From: Conchiformibius sp.
GTDB lineage: Bacteria > Pseudomonadota > Gammaproteobacteria > Burkholderiales > Neisseriaceae
DNA: 64,000 bases
Assembly: GCA_029984035.1 (NCBI GenBank)
Contig: JASBYJ010000006.1
Span: 89,658-153,657, forward strand
Reading direction: 5' to 3'
The notes beneath the pieces were generated by a model. It did not search any database and was not told the DNA's origin. It was given only the letters and a program-made list of their open reading frames with translations. The position numbers and the translations under genes were made by a program. Shown here one piece after another: positions 7,093 to 16,100 of this stretch (positions within the stretch are counted from its first letter, which is position 1; the number at the start of each line of letters is the position of its first letter).

Positions 7093-8952
7093 TTATGCTG
7101 CCGCTTCATGTGCGGCGCGCAAACCTTCGTCTATGGCGTTTTGCAGATAGGGCATCCATGCCACGTCGCTGCCAGCCATATGGATATTGCCGACAGGACG
7201 GCGCATAAGAGCGGTTGCGGCTTCTGCTTCTTCATCACTGTCCCACAGGCCGACTTGTTCATAGCTGTAGCCGTGCGCCCAACGGTGGATGGCGATGCCT
7301 GCCAGGGTGTCGTCTAAATTTTCTCCTGCCATGTCGAACAGTATGCGAACAATATCGAGGGCTTCTTTTTCCAATTCCGGATAACTTCTTGTGTTTAGAA
7401 GAGAACGTCCGTTGCGGTACATTTCGCGTGCGGTGTCGCCCTCGCGGGCAGTGGCGATGCGCGACATATGCAGCACAATCGGTTGGTCCGCATTGTCGGC
7501 ATGACGGTAATCGCCGATATTGGAGGGTTCGTCCAGCTGCATGACGCTGTATGCGGAAGTAGGCAGGTAGAGACGGTAAATGCCGAGTTTATGGAAAGCT
7601 CGGGAATTTCTCAAGGCAACTTTGGCATACACTATCGGGATTTTTACATTGCTTTTCATCGCCGCTTTTTGTTCTTCGGGCATGGACGGAATGATGTGCG
7701 GTGTGATGGTGCTGTGTCCCGCGAAAATGCATTTTCTCGCCGTTACTTTTTTGAGCTCTTTCCCGCCGCGCGTCATGTAGGCGAGCGCGATGCCGTCTGT
7801 TTCGTTGTCTATGCGCAAAGCCGTTGTGTTCAAACGCAAACGTACGCGGTTTTCGGGGGTATCGAGCAGGCTGTAATCGACTTTGGCGGTTACGATGTCT
7901 TCCATGGTGCTGCCTGAAACAGCGGCGGGTATGAGTTTGCGTACCAATAAGCGGGTTATGGAAGAATTGCCGTCCGGGAAATGATAGATGTAGGGTTCTT
8001 CTTCGAAGGGTTCTTCTTCCAAACCGAGTTCGGATACGCCGGGATAACCGGACTCTACGGCCGCACTGACAGAAATTGCGCGGATGGAATGTCCCCAATA
8101 GTCGGAACTGATATCGCTTAAGAAAGCCAAACCGTCTTCAGGCAGCCCGACAACGTCTTTTAAAAAGTCATGGTAGCTGGTTTGTGAGGCAAATATTTGT
8201 TTTTGTTCTTGTGTCTTGCCTTTTAGATAATCGCGCGGACGGGTGTAGAGTTCGAGCAGCACTTTTTTGGCTTCTTCGGATATCGGAAATTTGGGAATCG
8301 CTTCTGCGGCGTTTTCGGCGTTTAAGTGTTCTTTGCCCACGATAACCAGCTCGTCTTTTCCGAAAGTGGCTCGATTAAACAGCACGGCGGTTTGGAGATT
8401 TAGTCTTTCCTGATACAAATCTTCTTGGAAGTAAGTGCCGAGTTTGATGTAATCCAGGTCCAGTTCGCGAAGCAGCGCGTGCACTTCTTCGCTGAATGTA
8501 CTTTGGGGTGCATCGAGACATTCGCTGCCGCCAAACGTGCATAATGTTTTGCCGTCCACAACGAATTCGGTACGTTTGGCATGGCCGCCGAAGTCGTCAT
8601 GGTTATCGACAATCAGGATTTTCGCTTCGGGATGCAGCTTAGAAAAACGGAATGCCGCGCTCAAACCGCTGGCTCCCGCTCCAACCACCACCAAATCGTA
8701 ATCTTCTTCAGCTTTTTCAGGCAAGGTAAATGTTTTGCCGTGCAGTGCGGCTGCATGGGAGAAGATTTCACTGCCTTCGTGGTTGCCGCGCAAACCGAGC
8801 AATGCGGGCGGGTAATAGCGTGAGCCTGTGGCCGGTTCTATGGCCGTTACGGCGGATAAAGGTTTGTATTTGTAGGCGGTCAGAAGGGCTGCGCCGCCTG
8901 CCAAAGCGGCTGCTGTGGTGAGAAAACGTCTGCGGGAAAAGGTATTGGCCAT
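7093..8952 (-). CDS. Tat-exported FAD oxidoreductase, spermidine-dehydrogenase-like (copy 1)
   Basis: The 619-residue protein begins with a twin-arginine signal, SRRRFLTTAAALAGGAALL, so it should be exported folded with its cofactor. The mature start has YYPPALLGLRGNHEGS, a string I associate with spermidine-dehydrogenase-like flavoproteins. A Rossmann FAD site YDLVVVGAGASGLSAA follows (GxGxxG at 91-96), then DNHDDFGGHAKRTEF. The C-terminus MAGSDVAWMPYLQNAI resembles the FAD-closing motif of amine oxidases. A periplasmic amine or polyamine dehydrogenase is the likely role; the substrate is inferred. GGAG precedes the ATG. It lies 111 bases after its paralogue. Confidence 0.75.
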   Translation of the reverse strand: MANTFSRRRFLTTAAALAGGAALLTAYKYKPLSAVTAIEPATGSRYYPPALLGLRGNHEGSEIFSHAAALHGKTFTLPEKAEEDYDLVVVGAGASGLSAAFRFSKLHPEAKILIVDNHDDFGGHAKRTEFVVDGKTLCTFGGSECLDAPQSTFSEEVHALLRELDLDYIKLGTYFQEDLYQERLNLQTAVLFNRATFGKDELVIVGKEHLNAENAAEAIPKFPISEEAKKVLLELYTRPRDYLKGKTQEQKQIFASQTSYHDFLKDVVGLPEDGLAFLSDISSDYWGHSIRAISVSAAVESGYPGVSELGLEEEPFEEEPYIYHFPDGNSSITRLLVRKLIPAAVSGSTMEDIVTAKVDYSLLDTPENRVRLRLNTTALRIDNETDGIALAYMTRGGKELKKVTARKCIFAGHSTITPHIIPSMPEEQKAAMKSNVKIPIVYAKVALRNSRAFHKLGIYRLYLPTSAYSVMQLDEPSNIGDYRHADNADQPIVLHMSRIATAREGDTAREMYRNGRSLLNTRSYPELEKEALDIVRILFDMAGENLDDTLAGIAIHRWAHGYSYEQVGLWDSDEEAEAATALMRRPVGNIHMAGSDVAWMPYLQNAIDEGLRAAHEAAA

Positions 8953-9063
8953 GCTTGTGCTCCGGTGTTTTCAGATAAGGAAAAACTTAATATTGGCTAG
9001 GGTTTTTGAATAAAGCGTTATGGCATATTTCAGCCGGATTTTGGCCAGTCCGGCTGTTATGCT

Positions 9064-10923
9064 TTATGCTGCCGCTTCATGTGCGGCGCGCAAACCTTCG
9101 CCTATGGCGTTTTGCAGATAGGGCATCCATGCCACGTCGCTGCCAGCCATATGGATATTGCCGACAGGACGGCGCATAAGAGCGGTTGCGGCTTCTGCTT
9201 CTTCATCACTGTCCCACAGGCCGACTTGTTCATAGCTGTAGCCGTGCGCCCAACGGTGGATGGCGATACCTGCCAGAGTTTCGTCTAAATTTTCTCCTGC
9301 CATGTCAAACAGAGTACGCAGGATTCCCAATGCTTCTTGTTCCAATTGTTCATAATTTTTAGTATTTAGAAGCCGTCTGCCGCTGCGGTACATTTCGCGG
9401 GCGGTATCGCCTTCGCGGACGGCTGGGATACCCGACATATGTACGACAATCGGGTCATCTGCCGTTGCGGCATGCTGATAATCACCGATATTCACGGGAT
9501 CGTCCAATTGCAATAAGCAATATGCCGATGTGGGCATATATAATTTGAAAATACCTAATTTTTGAAAGGCGCGCGCATTTTTAAGTGCCACTTTGGCATA
9601 CAGCATCGGTATTTTCACATTGCTTTTCATTGCTGTTTTTTGTTCTTCCGGCATCGAAGGAATAATGTGCGGTGCCAATGCGCCGTGTCCTGCAAAAATA
9701 CATTTGCGAGCCTGGATTTGATGCAGTTGTTTTTGCCCTTGTGTCATATAGTACACCGAGACGCTATCGGCCTGATTGTCGATGCGTATGGCGGTTGTAT
9801 TCAAGCGTAGGCGCACTTGGTTTTCGGGATTGTCGAGCATGCTGTAATCCGCTTTGGCGGTTACGATGTCTTCCATAGTGCTGCCTGAAATAGCGCCGGG
9901 AATCAGTTTGCGTACCAATAAACGTGCTATTGAAGCATTGCCGTCCGGAAAATGGTAAATATAGGGTTCTTCTTCGGATTCGTCTTCTTCCAGCCCTAAT
10001 TCGGACACGCCCGGATAGCCGGATTCCAGTGCTTCGGATACGGAAACGGCACGGATGGTATGTCCCCAGTAATCAGAACTCAGGTCGCTTAAAAAGGACA
10101 AGGCTTCTTCAGGCAGCTTGACCGTGTTTGCCAAAAAGTCGTAATAACTGGTTGTTTCTGCAAAATCGTGTTTTTCGGTTTTGCTTTTCCCGCTTAAGTA
10201 ATCTGACGGTTCGGTATATAAAAGTGTCAAAGCGCGTTTCGCTTCTTCCGATATCGGGAAGTTTTCGATTGAATCAGCGTTATCGGCGTTCAGTTCTTCG
10301 TTATCATTCAGAACGACCAATTTATCCTGACCGAAGGTGGCTTGATTGAATAGAATGCCGCTGTTGAGTTTCCATTTGCCGTGATACAAATCTTGTTGGA
10401 AATGTTCGCCCAAGCGTACGTAATCCACTCCCAAGTCCTTGAGCAAAAAGTGTACTTCTTCGCTAAAATTATTTTTAGGCGAATCCAGAGATTCACTGCC
10501 GCCGTAGGTAATGACAGTTTGATTATTAACGGTAAATTCGGTACGTTTGGCATGGCCGCCGAAGTCGTCATGGTTATCGACAATGAGAATTTTGGCCTCC
10601 GGCTGTTTTTGTAAAAAACGATAGGCTGCGCTTAAACCGCTGACTCCGGCTCCGACAACAACCAAATCGTACGTTTCTTCCGCTTTTTCAGGCAGCGTGA
10701 ATACTTTTTCATGAATGGCAAGTGCATGGGTGAAAGTTTGGCTGCCTTCGTGGTTGCCGCGCAAACCGAGCAATGCGGGCGGATAATAGGGTAAACGTGC
10801 GGAAGGTTCGGCTGTTGTCAGCGCGGATAAAGGCTTATATTTGTAGGCAGCCAATACGGCTGCACCTCCTGCCAAAGCGGCTGCGGCAGTGAGAAAACGG
10901 CGGCGGGAGAAGGCCTTGCTCAT
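9064..10923 (-). CDS. Tat-exported FAD oxidoreductase, spermidine-dehydrogenase-like (copy 2)
   Basis: This is a 619-residue paralogue of copy 1 with identical length and layout: Tat signal SRRRFLTAAAALAGGAA, then YYPPALLGLRGNHEGS, then GAGVSG and FGGHAKRTEF. The central substrate part differs at many residues, while the last 70 or so codons are almost identical at the DNA level. That pattern suggests gene conversion over a diverged duplicate. It is the first gene of the probable three-gene unit, with GGAGC before the ATG. Two enzymes with different middle regions could have different amine substrates. Confidence 0.75.
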   Translation of the reverse strand: MSKAFSRRRFLTAAAALAGGAAVLAAYKYKPLSALTTAEPSARLPYYPPALLGLRGNHEGSQTFTHALAIHEKVFTLPEKAEETYDLVVVGAGVSGLSAAYRFLQKQPEAKILIVDNHDDFGGHAKRTEFTVNNQTVITYGGSESLDSPKNNFSEEVHFLLKDLGVDYVRLGEHFQQDLYHGKWKLNSGILFNQATFGQDKLVVLNDNEELNADNADSIENFPISEEAKRALTLLYTEPSDYLSGKSKTEKHDFAETTSYYDFLANTVKLPEEALSFLSDLSSDYWGHTIRAVSVSEALESGYPGVSELGLEEDESEEEPYIYHFPDGNASIARLLVRKLIPGAISGSTMEDIVTAKADYSMLDNPENQVRLRLNTTAIRIDNQADSVSVYYMTQGQKQLHQIQARKCIFAGHGALAPHIIPSMPEEQKTAMKSNVKIPMLYAKVALKNARAFQKLGIFKLYMPTSAYCLLQLDDPVNIGDYQHAATADDPIVVHMSGIPAVREGDTAREMYRSGRRLLNTKNYEQLEQEALGILRTLFDMAGENLDETLAGIAIHRWAHGYSYEQVGLWDSDEEAEAATALMRRPVGNIHMAGSDVAWMPYLQNAIGEGLRAAHEAAA

Positions 10924-11240
10924 AATAATGCTCCAGTCTTGGGATGATGAAAGATTTTTGTTGGTACAATATGAGTTGCTGTGTTTTTAAAAAATTGTTT
11001 TTATTGCGTTTCCGCTAAAGTGCATTTGGTGCGGATGCAAGCGTGGATTATGAAATATTAAGATTCAGGCAGCCTGAAGGTTTTTAAAATTCATGGCTCA
11101 AAGAGCAGGGTAGGATGAGCTTTGAATCGCTGTAAATCCGTATCATATTTTTGGTGTGATGAGCCTGCTCTACCGTATCACCTTTCAGGCAGCCCGCAAA
11201 GCTGCCTGAAACCGTTTTGATTGTTGATGAAAGCCAAGCC
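10924..11240. other. Intergenic region with two hairpins and a DUS
   Basis: No gene is seen. AGAGCAGG (11102-11109) pairs with CCTGCTCT (11164-11171). TTTCAGGCAGC (11183-11193) pairs with GCTGCCTGAAA (11201-11211). A single 15-base DUS lies at 11064-11078. The promoter of the flavoprotein operon must lie between about 10930 and 11060, but no strong boxes stand out. Confidence 0.5.
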
Positions 11241-11546
11241 GTGAATATCCGCATTTTAACCGCCGCCGCCGTGTTGTTTGCCGCCTGCCAAAGCACCGCC
11301 CCGCCACCGGCAGCATCGTCCGATACTCTGATTGTGTTCTACGATGTACAAACAGGTGATGCCCCTCTGCTTGCCGCCGTGCAACGCGAACGCGCCAAAA
11401 TCTTATACCGTTACCGCCAATTCAACGGCCTTGTCTTGAGCCTGCCTTCAGGCAGCGATGCGGAACAGGCGGCCGCCCGCTTGCGCCAAACACGCGGCAT
11501 CCTGTCCGTTGAGCCTGACCGAGCCATGACATTACACGCCCCGTAA
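11241..11546 (+). CDS. Lipoprotein with inhibitor-I9-like domain
   Basis: Starting at GTG 11241, this protein of about 101 residues has a signal MNIRILTAAAVLFAACQS with lipobox FAAC. The rest (LIVFYDVQTGDAPLLAAV, then AKILYRYRQFNGLVLSL, then RQTRGILSVEPDRAM) follows the pattern of subtilisin propeptide / inhibitor I9 domains: a YRYR-FNG turn, then an LR--PGV-SVE-D ending. Standalone members inhibit subtilases. No protease gene is next to it. An upstream frame to 11217 exists but would spoil the signal peptide. A terminator follows at 11572-11621. Confidence 0.6.
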   Translation: MNIRILTAAAVLFAACQSTAPPPAASSDTLIVFYDVQTGDAPLLAAVQRERAKILYRYRQFNGLVLSLPSGSDAEQAAARLRQTRGILSVEPDRAMTLHAP

Positions 11547-11571
11547 CCGTTTGACCGAAAGACTTTATGTT

Positions 11572-11621
11572 GCACCCGCTATCGCCGCTGCTTTGTCCGC
11601 ACGGGTGCAGGATTATTTTTT
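11572..11621 (+). terminator. Intrinsic terminator after the I9-like lipoprotein
   Basis: GCACCCG (11572-11578) pairs with CGGGTGC (11602-11608), followed by GGATTATTTTTT. The loop is long (23 bases). The rest of 11622-11766 shows nothing else. Confidence 0.6.
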
Positions 11622-11766
11622 GGAAAGTGCGTGGGATAATGCTGGTGCAAGGGGCACATTACTTATTTGAACTAATTCAATCAATCACTATTTCATATCA
11701 GCAAAATAATTTGGTTTGTTCCTGAAAATAATTTATCAAAATTTGAACAGAAGGCAGCCTGAAAAT

Positions 11767-12570
11767 TTATCCGACAGCCTGTCGCACGCTTTCAATTCCC
11801 GCCATGCCTGTTTGCGCGAGGGCAATGCCGCCCTGCGGCGGCATTCGGCAGTCGCGCGGATTGATGCGAATCAGGCGCGGCGCAAAGGTTTCCCCGAAAC
11901 GGCGCACGGTCGGTACGGCCACGCCCGCGCCGATTTCTATGACTACGGTGCGGGCGTGTTGCCGCAAAAAATCCTGCAAATGCCGTTCTTGCGCCCGTTG
12001 GCGCGATTCCAGCCATTGCCAATCGCCGAACATCAGAATATTCGGACGCGCCAAGCCGCCGCAATGCGGGCATTCGGGCAATGCGCCCTGCCACAGGCAG
12101 TGCTGTTCGTCAATCACGGGATTGAGTGTGTCCGCCGGCCAAATTTCGCCCGTACAGGATTGAAAACATTGAAGATGATGAATCGAGCCATGACATTCGT
12201 TGATGCGCTGCGGGTCAAAACCCGCTTTGGCAAACTGTCCGTCTACATTGGAGGTAAACACGAAATACGGCACGTCCAGCGTATCGGCCAGTTCCAGCAG
12301 GCGCGTAAAACCTTGATGCGGCAAGGTTTCGCGGTAGAGCTTGAGGCGGTGTCCGTAAAAACCCCAGGCCAAACGGGGATTTTGCTCAAAGGCGGCGGGA
12401 TTGGCGATTTGGCGGAAATCCAGCCGCGCTTCGCCCAAGGCGGGATAGGCCTGCCACATGCCCTCATTGCCGCGAAAGTCGGGCAGGCCGGAATCCACGC
12501 CCATGCCCGCGCCTGCGGTAATCAGCAGGCTGTCGGCATCGGACAGTAAAGTTTTGATGCGCTTTATCAT
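11767..12570 (-). CDS. SIR2-family NAD-dependent deacylase
   Basis: This 267-residue sirtuin has the NAD-binding motif TAGAGMGVDSGLPDFRG (residues 18-34), the FTSNVDGQ loop, the catalytic His context ECHGSIHHLQC, and ARPNILMFGDW with the C-terminal IEIGAGVAVPTVR. Zinc-site cysteines appear as CFQSC and CPHC. It is expected to remove acyl groups from lysine in the cytosol using NAD. The PatZ-like acetyltransferase at 43994 could be its opposing enzyme, which is an inference. Base composition is more GC-rich than most neighbours. Confidence 0.85.
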   Translation of the reverse strand: MIKRIKTLLSDADSLLITAGAGMGVDSGLPDFRGNEGMWQAYPALGEARLDFRQIANPAAFEQNPRLAWGFYGHRLKLYRETLPHQGFTRLLELADTLDVPYFVFTSNVDGQFAKAGFDPQRINECHGSIHHLQCFQSCTGEIWPADTLNPVIDEQHCLWQGALPECPHCGGLARPNILMFGDWQWLESRQRAQERHLQDFLRQHARTVVIEIGAGVAVPTVRRFGETFAPRLIRINPRDCRMPPQGGIALAQTGMAGIESVRQAVG

Positions 12571-12586
12571 CGCCGTTTCGGGTTAA

Positions 12587-13024
12587 TCAGGACTTGTTTT
12601 TCTTACTTAACATAAAGCCGTTGCCTTGCGTGTTCAGGCATTTGATGCCGTCATGCTTGACGGCGGTACACGTCCAGCCGTCTCCCTTGACGGTTTGCCC
12701 CGTTTTTAACAGACGGCTCTCATCGCCTATGGCATAAGTGTCGCCCATGCAATCAATTCGGGCTTTGCCTTTTTTGCGGACACTGAAATTGGAACCCCAA
12801 TCCAGTTCGCAATCTTTGTCCCGTTTGTATTTGTGTTTGACAAATTCGCCGTTTACGCCGCAACCGACAAAAGACGGATTTTCCGAACTTTGGCGGTAGC
12901 CCGCGCAACTGACCGTGCGGTTTGGCGTGTGGAAGCCGTGAAACTCTGCGATGTCCGTATCGGCTTGCGCGGCGTGGCACAGCAAAACGGCGCTGCCCAG
13001 CATGAAAGATTTGATGTATTTCAT
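12587..13024 (-). CDS. Secreted cysteine-rich protein, DUF6636-like
   Basis: From the ATG at 13024 this is a 145-residue protein with signal peptide MKYIKSFMLGSAVLLCHAAQA. The mature part contains FHTPNRTVSCAGY, CGVNGEFVKHK, IDCMGDTYAIG and WTCTAVKHDGIKC. Paired cysteines in a small beta-rich fold resemble DUF6636-type exported proteins. An ATG 147 bases upstream would place DUS-encoded and non-signal residues at the front, so the internal start is preferred. Function unknown; probably periplasmic. Confidence 0.65.
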   Translation of the reverse strand: MKYIKSFMLGSAVLLCHAAQADTDIAEFHGFHTPNRTVSCAGYRQSSENPSFVGCGVNGEFVKHKYKRDKDCELDWGSNFSVRKKGKARIDCMGDTYAIGDESRLLKTGQTVKGDGWTCTAVKHDGIKCLNTQGNGFMLSKKNKS

Positions 13025-13056
13025 ATTGAGTCCCTTGTCCAAAGTGGAAAAGAAAT

Positions 13057-13102
13057 TCAGGCTGCCTGAAAAACGGTTTTCCCCGCTTTCAGGCAGCCTG
13101 AA
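13057..13102 (-). terminator. Inverted pair of 15-base DUS, probable purL terminator
   Basis: TTCAGGCTGCCTGAA (13057-13071) and TTCAGGCAGCCTGAA (13088-13102) form a 15-bp stem two bases past the purL stop. The T-run on the minus strand is weak. Confidence 0.6.
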
Positions 13103-13104
13103 AT

Positions 13105-16100
13105 TTACGCCAACGCTTTCCGCGCCCCCGCAAACAAACGGTACCAGCCGCTCAACTCGCTGCCCTGCCAATCATCGGGACACCAGCTCATTTGTGCGCT
13201 GCGGAACACGCGCTCGGGGTGGGGCATCATGATGGTTACGCGCCCGTCCGTGCTGCACACGCCCGCGATGCCTTGCGGCGAGCCGTTGGGGTTAAGCGGA
13301 TAGGTTTGGGTAACTTCGCCCGTGCCGTCAATGTATTGCAGGGCGGTATGCACTTTTGCCAAATCGCCGTGTGCGCTGAAATCGGCACGACCTTCGCCGT
13401 GGCTGACCACCACGGGCAGCATCGCCCCCGTCATTTCCGCCAAAATCAGGCTGGGCGACTTCGGCACGCGCACCATGCTCAAACGCGCTTCAAACTGCTC
13501 GCTTTCGTTGCGGCGGAAACGCGGAAACGCCGCCGCGCCCGGAATGATTTCCGCCAGATTGCTGACCATTTGGCAGCCGTTGCACACGCCCAGCGTGAGC
13601 GTGTCGGGGCGGGCGAAAAATTTGGCAAATTCATCGCGCAATCTGGCGTGGAACAAAACGGATTTCGCCCAACCTTCGCCCGCGCCCAGCACGTCGCCGT
13701 AGCTGAAACCGCCGCACGCCGCCAGCATCTGCATATCGGCGAGTTTCACGCGCCCCGCCATCAGGTCGGACATATGCACGTCCACCGCGTTAAAACCGGC
13801 GCGGGCAAACGCTGCCGCCATTTCCAAATGGCCGTTTACGCCCTGTTCGCGCAAAATGGCGATATTGGGCTTTGCGCCCGCGTTGATAAACGGCGCGGCA
13901 ATATCTTCTTTCACGTCAAAGGGCAGTTTGGCAAACAAACGCGCTTTTTCATCGCCAATCAGGGCAAATTCGCTGTCGGCGCAAGCGGGGTTGTCGCGCA
14001 TTTTTTGGATTTGGTGGGAGGTGGCTTGCCAAGTTTTTTGCAGGTCGTGCAGGCTTTCGTCAAAGATGATTTCGCCATCGCTGTCAATGATGAAGCGTTT
14101 GTCTTTGGCAATGTCGCCGATGTGATACGTTTGCAAACCCGCGTTTTTGCAGGCTGCCTGAACGCCGTCCCAATCGGCTTGGCGCACTTGCAGCACCGCG
14201 CCCAATTCTTCGTTAAACAGGGCTTGCATGGTGGCAAGCGGCAGGCTCTCTTCAACGGTGTTGATGCCCGTGCGTTTTTCCAATGTTTGCACATAGCCGT
14301 CAAATTGCGCGTACACGCCCACTTGCCCCGCAAACGCCATTTCCGCCAAAGTTGCAAACAAGCCGCCATCGGAACGGTCGTGGTAGGCAAGCAATTTGTT
14401 TTCGGCAACAAGTTGCTGAATCACATCGTAAAACGCTTTCAGGCTGCCTGAATCGATGTCGGGGCTTTCACCGCCCAAATCGTTCCACACTTGGCTCAAT
14501 GCCGAACCGCCCATCCGCGCTTTGCCGAAGCCCAAATCCACCGCCAACAACACGCTGTTTTCCACGTTTTTCAATTCAGGAGTAACGGTTTGGCGCACGT
14601 CCCGCACGGGCGCAAAGGCGGAAACAATCAGGCTGAGCGGCGCGGTAACGGTTTTTTGTGCGCCGTTTTCCTGCCACACGGTTTTCATCGACAAGCTGTC
14701 TTTGCCAACGGGAATGCTGATGCCGAGTTCCTGACAGGTTTGGGAAACGGCCGCTACGGTGCGGTAGAGTTTTTCGTCTTCGCCCGCCACGCCGCACGCC
14801 GCCATCCAGTTGGCGGAAAGTTTGATGTTGCCGATGTCGCCGATATTGGTGGCGGCGATGTTGGTGATGGCTTCGCCAATCGCCATGCGCCCTGATGCGG
14901 GCGCGTCAAACAGGGCGAGGGCGGGTTTTTCGCCCATGCTCATGGCTTCGCCGCGATGGGTGTCAAAGCCCATCAGGGTAACGGCGCAGTCGGCTACGGG
15001 GGTTTGATACGCGCCGACCATTTGGTCGCGGTGGCTCATGCCGCCCACGCTGCGGTCGCCGATGGTAATCAGGAAGTGTTTGGCAGCAACGGCGGGCAGC
15101 GACAAGACGCGATAGGCGGATTCGCGCAAGTCGTATTTGCCTGCGTGGAACGGGCGTTTTTCAGGCAGCCTGCGGCTGTCGCGGCGGGTGGTTTTCGGCG
15201 GTTTGCCGAGCAGGATGTTTAAGGGCAAATCAACGGGTTTGTTGTCAAACAAATCATCGCGCACCTGCAAATGTCCGTCATCGGTGGCGGTGCCGACTAC
15301 GGCAAACGGGCAACGTTCGCGTTCGCAAATGGTGCGGAAAGTGTCTAAATTTTCGGGCAAAATCGCCAAAACATAGCGTTCTTGGGCTTCGTTGCACCAA
15401 ATTTGCATCGGGCTTAAACCGTGTTCTTCAAGCGGCACATCGCGCAGTTGGAACACCGCGCCGCGACCGGCGTCATTGACCAGTTCGGGAAAGGCGTTGG
15501 ACAAGCCGCCCGCGCCGACATCGTGAATGGAAACAATGGGATTGCGTTCTGCACCGAGCTGCCAGCAACGGTCAATCACTTCTTGGGCGCGGCGTTCGAT
15601 TTCGGGGTTGCCGCGCTGGACGGAGTTAAAGTCCAAATCGGCGCTGTTGCTGCCGGTGTCCATAGACGATGCCGCGCCGCCGCCCAGTCCAATCAGCATG
15701 CCGGGCCCGCCCAGTTGCACCAGCAAGGCACCGGCGGGGATTTCGTGTTTGTGGGTTTGTTCGGCTTGGATATTGCCCAAACCGCCGGCAATCATAATCG
15801 GTTTGTGGTAGCCGCGCACCGTGCCTTCGTGTTCGGCTTCAAAGGTGCGGAAGTAGCCGAGCAAATTGGGGCGACCAAATTCGTTGTTGAACGCCGCGCC
15901 GCCGATGGGCCCGTCAATCATGATGTCCAAAGGCGAAGCGATGTGTTCGGGTTTGCCGTAGGGCTGTTCCCAAGGTTGGGGCAAATCGGGCAGGTTGAGA
16001 TTGGATACGGTAAAACCGGTCAAGCCCGCTTTCGGACGCGAACCGCGCCCTGTTGCGCCCTCATCGCGGATTTCGCCGCCCGCGCCCGTTGCCGCGCCCG

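Noticed and set aside
13192..14451. A 419-codon open frame on the plus strand
   Set aside because: It is antisense to purL; its length follows from the GC-rich codon pattern of purL, and the translation has no recognisable domain.
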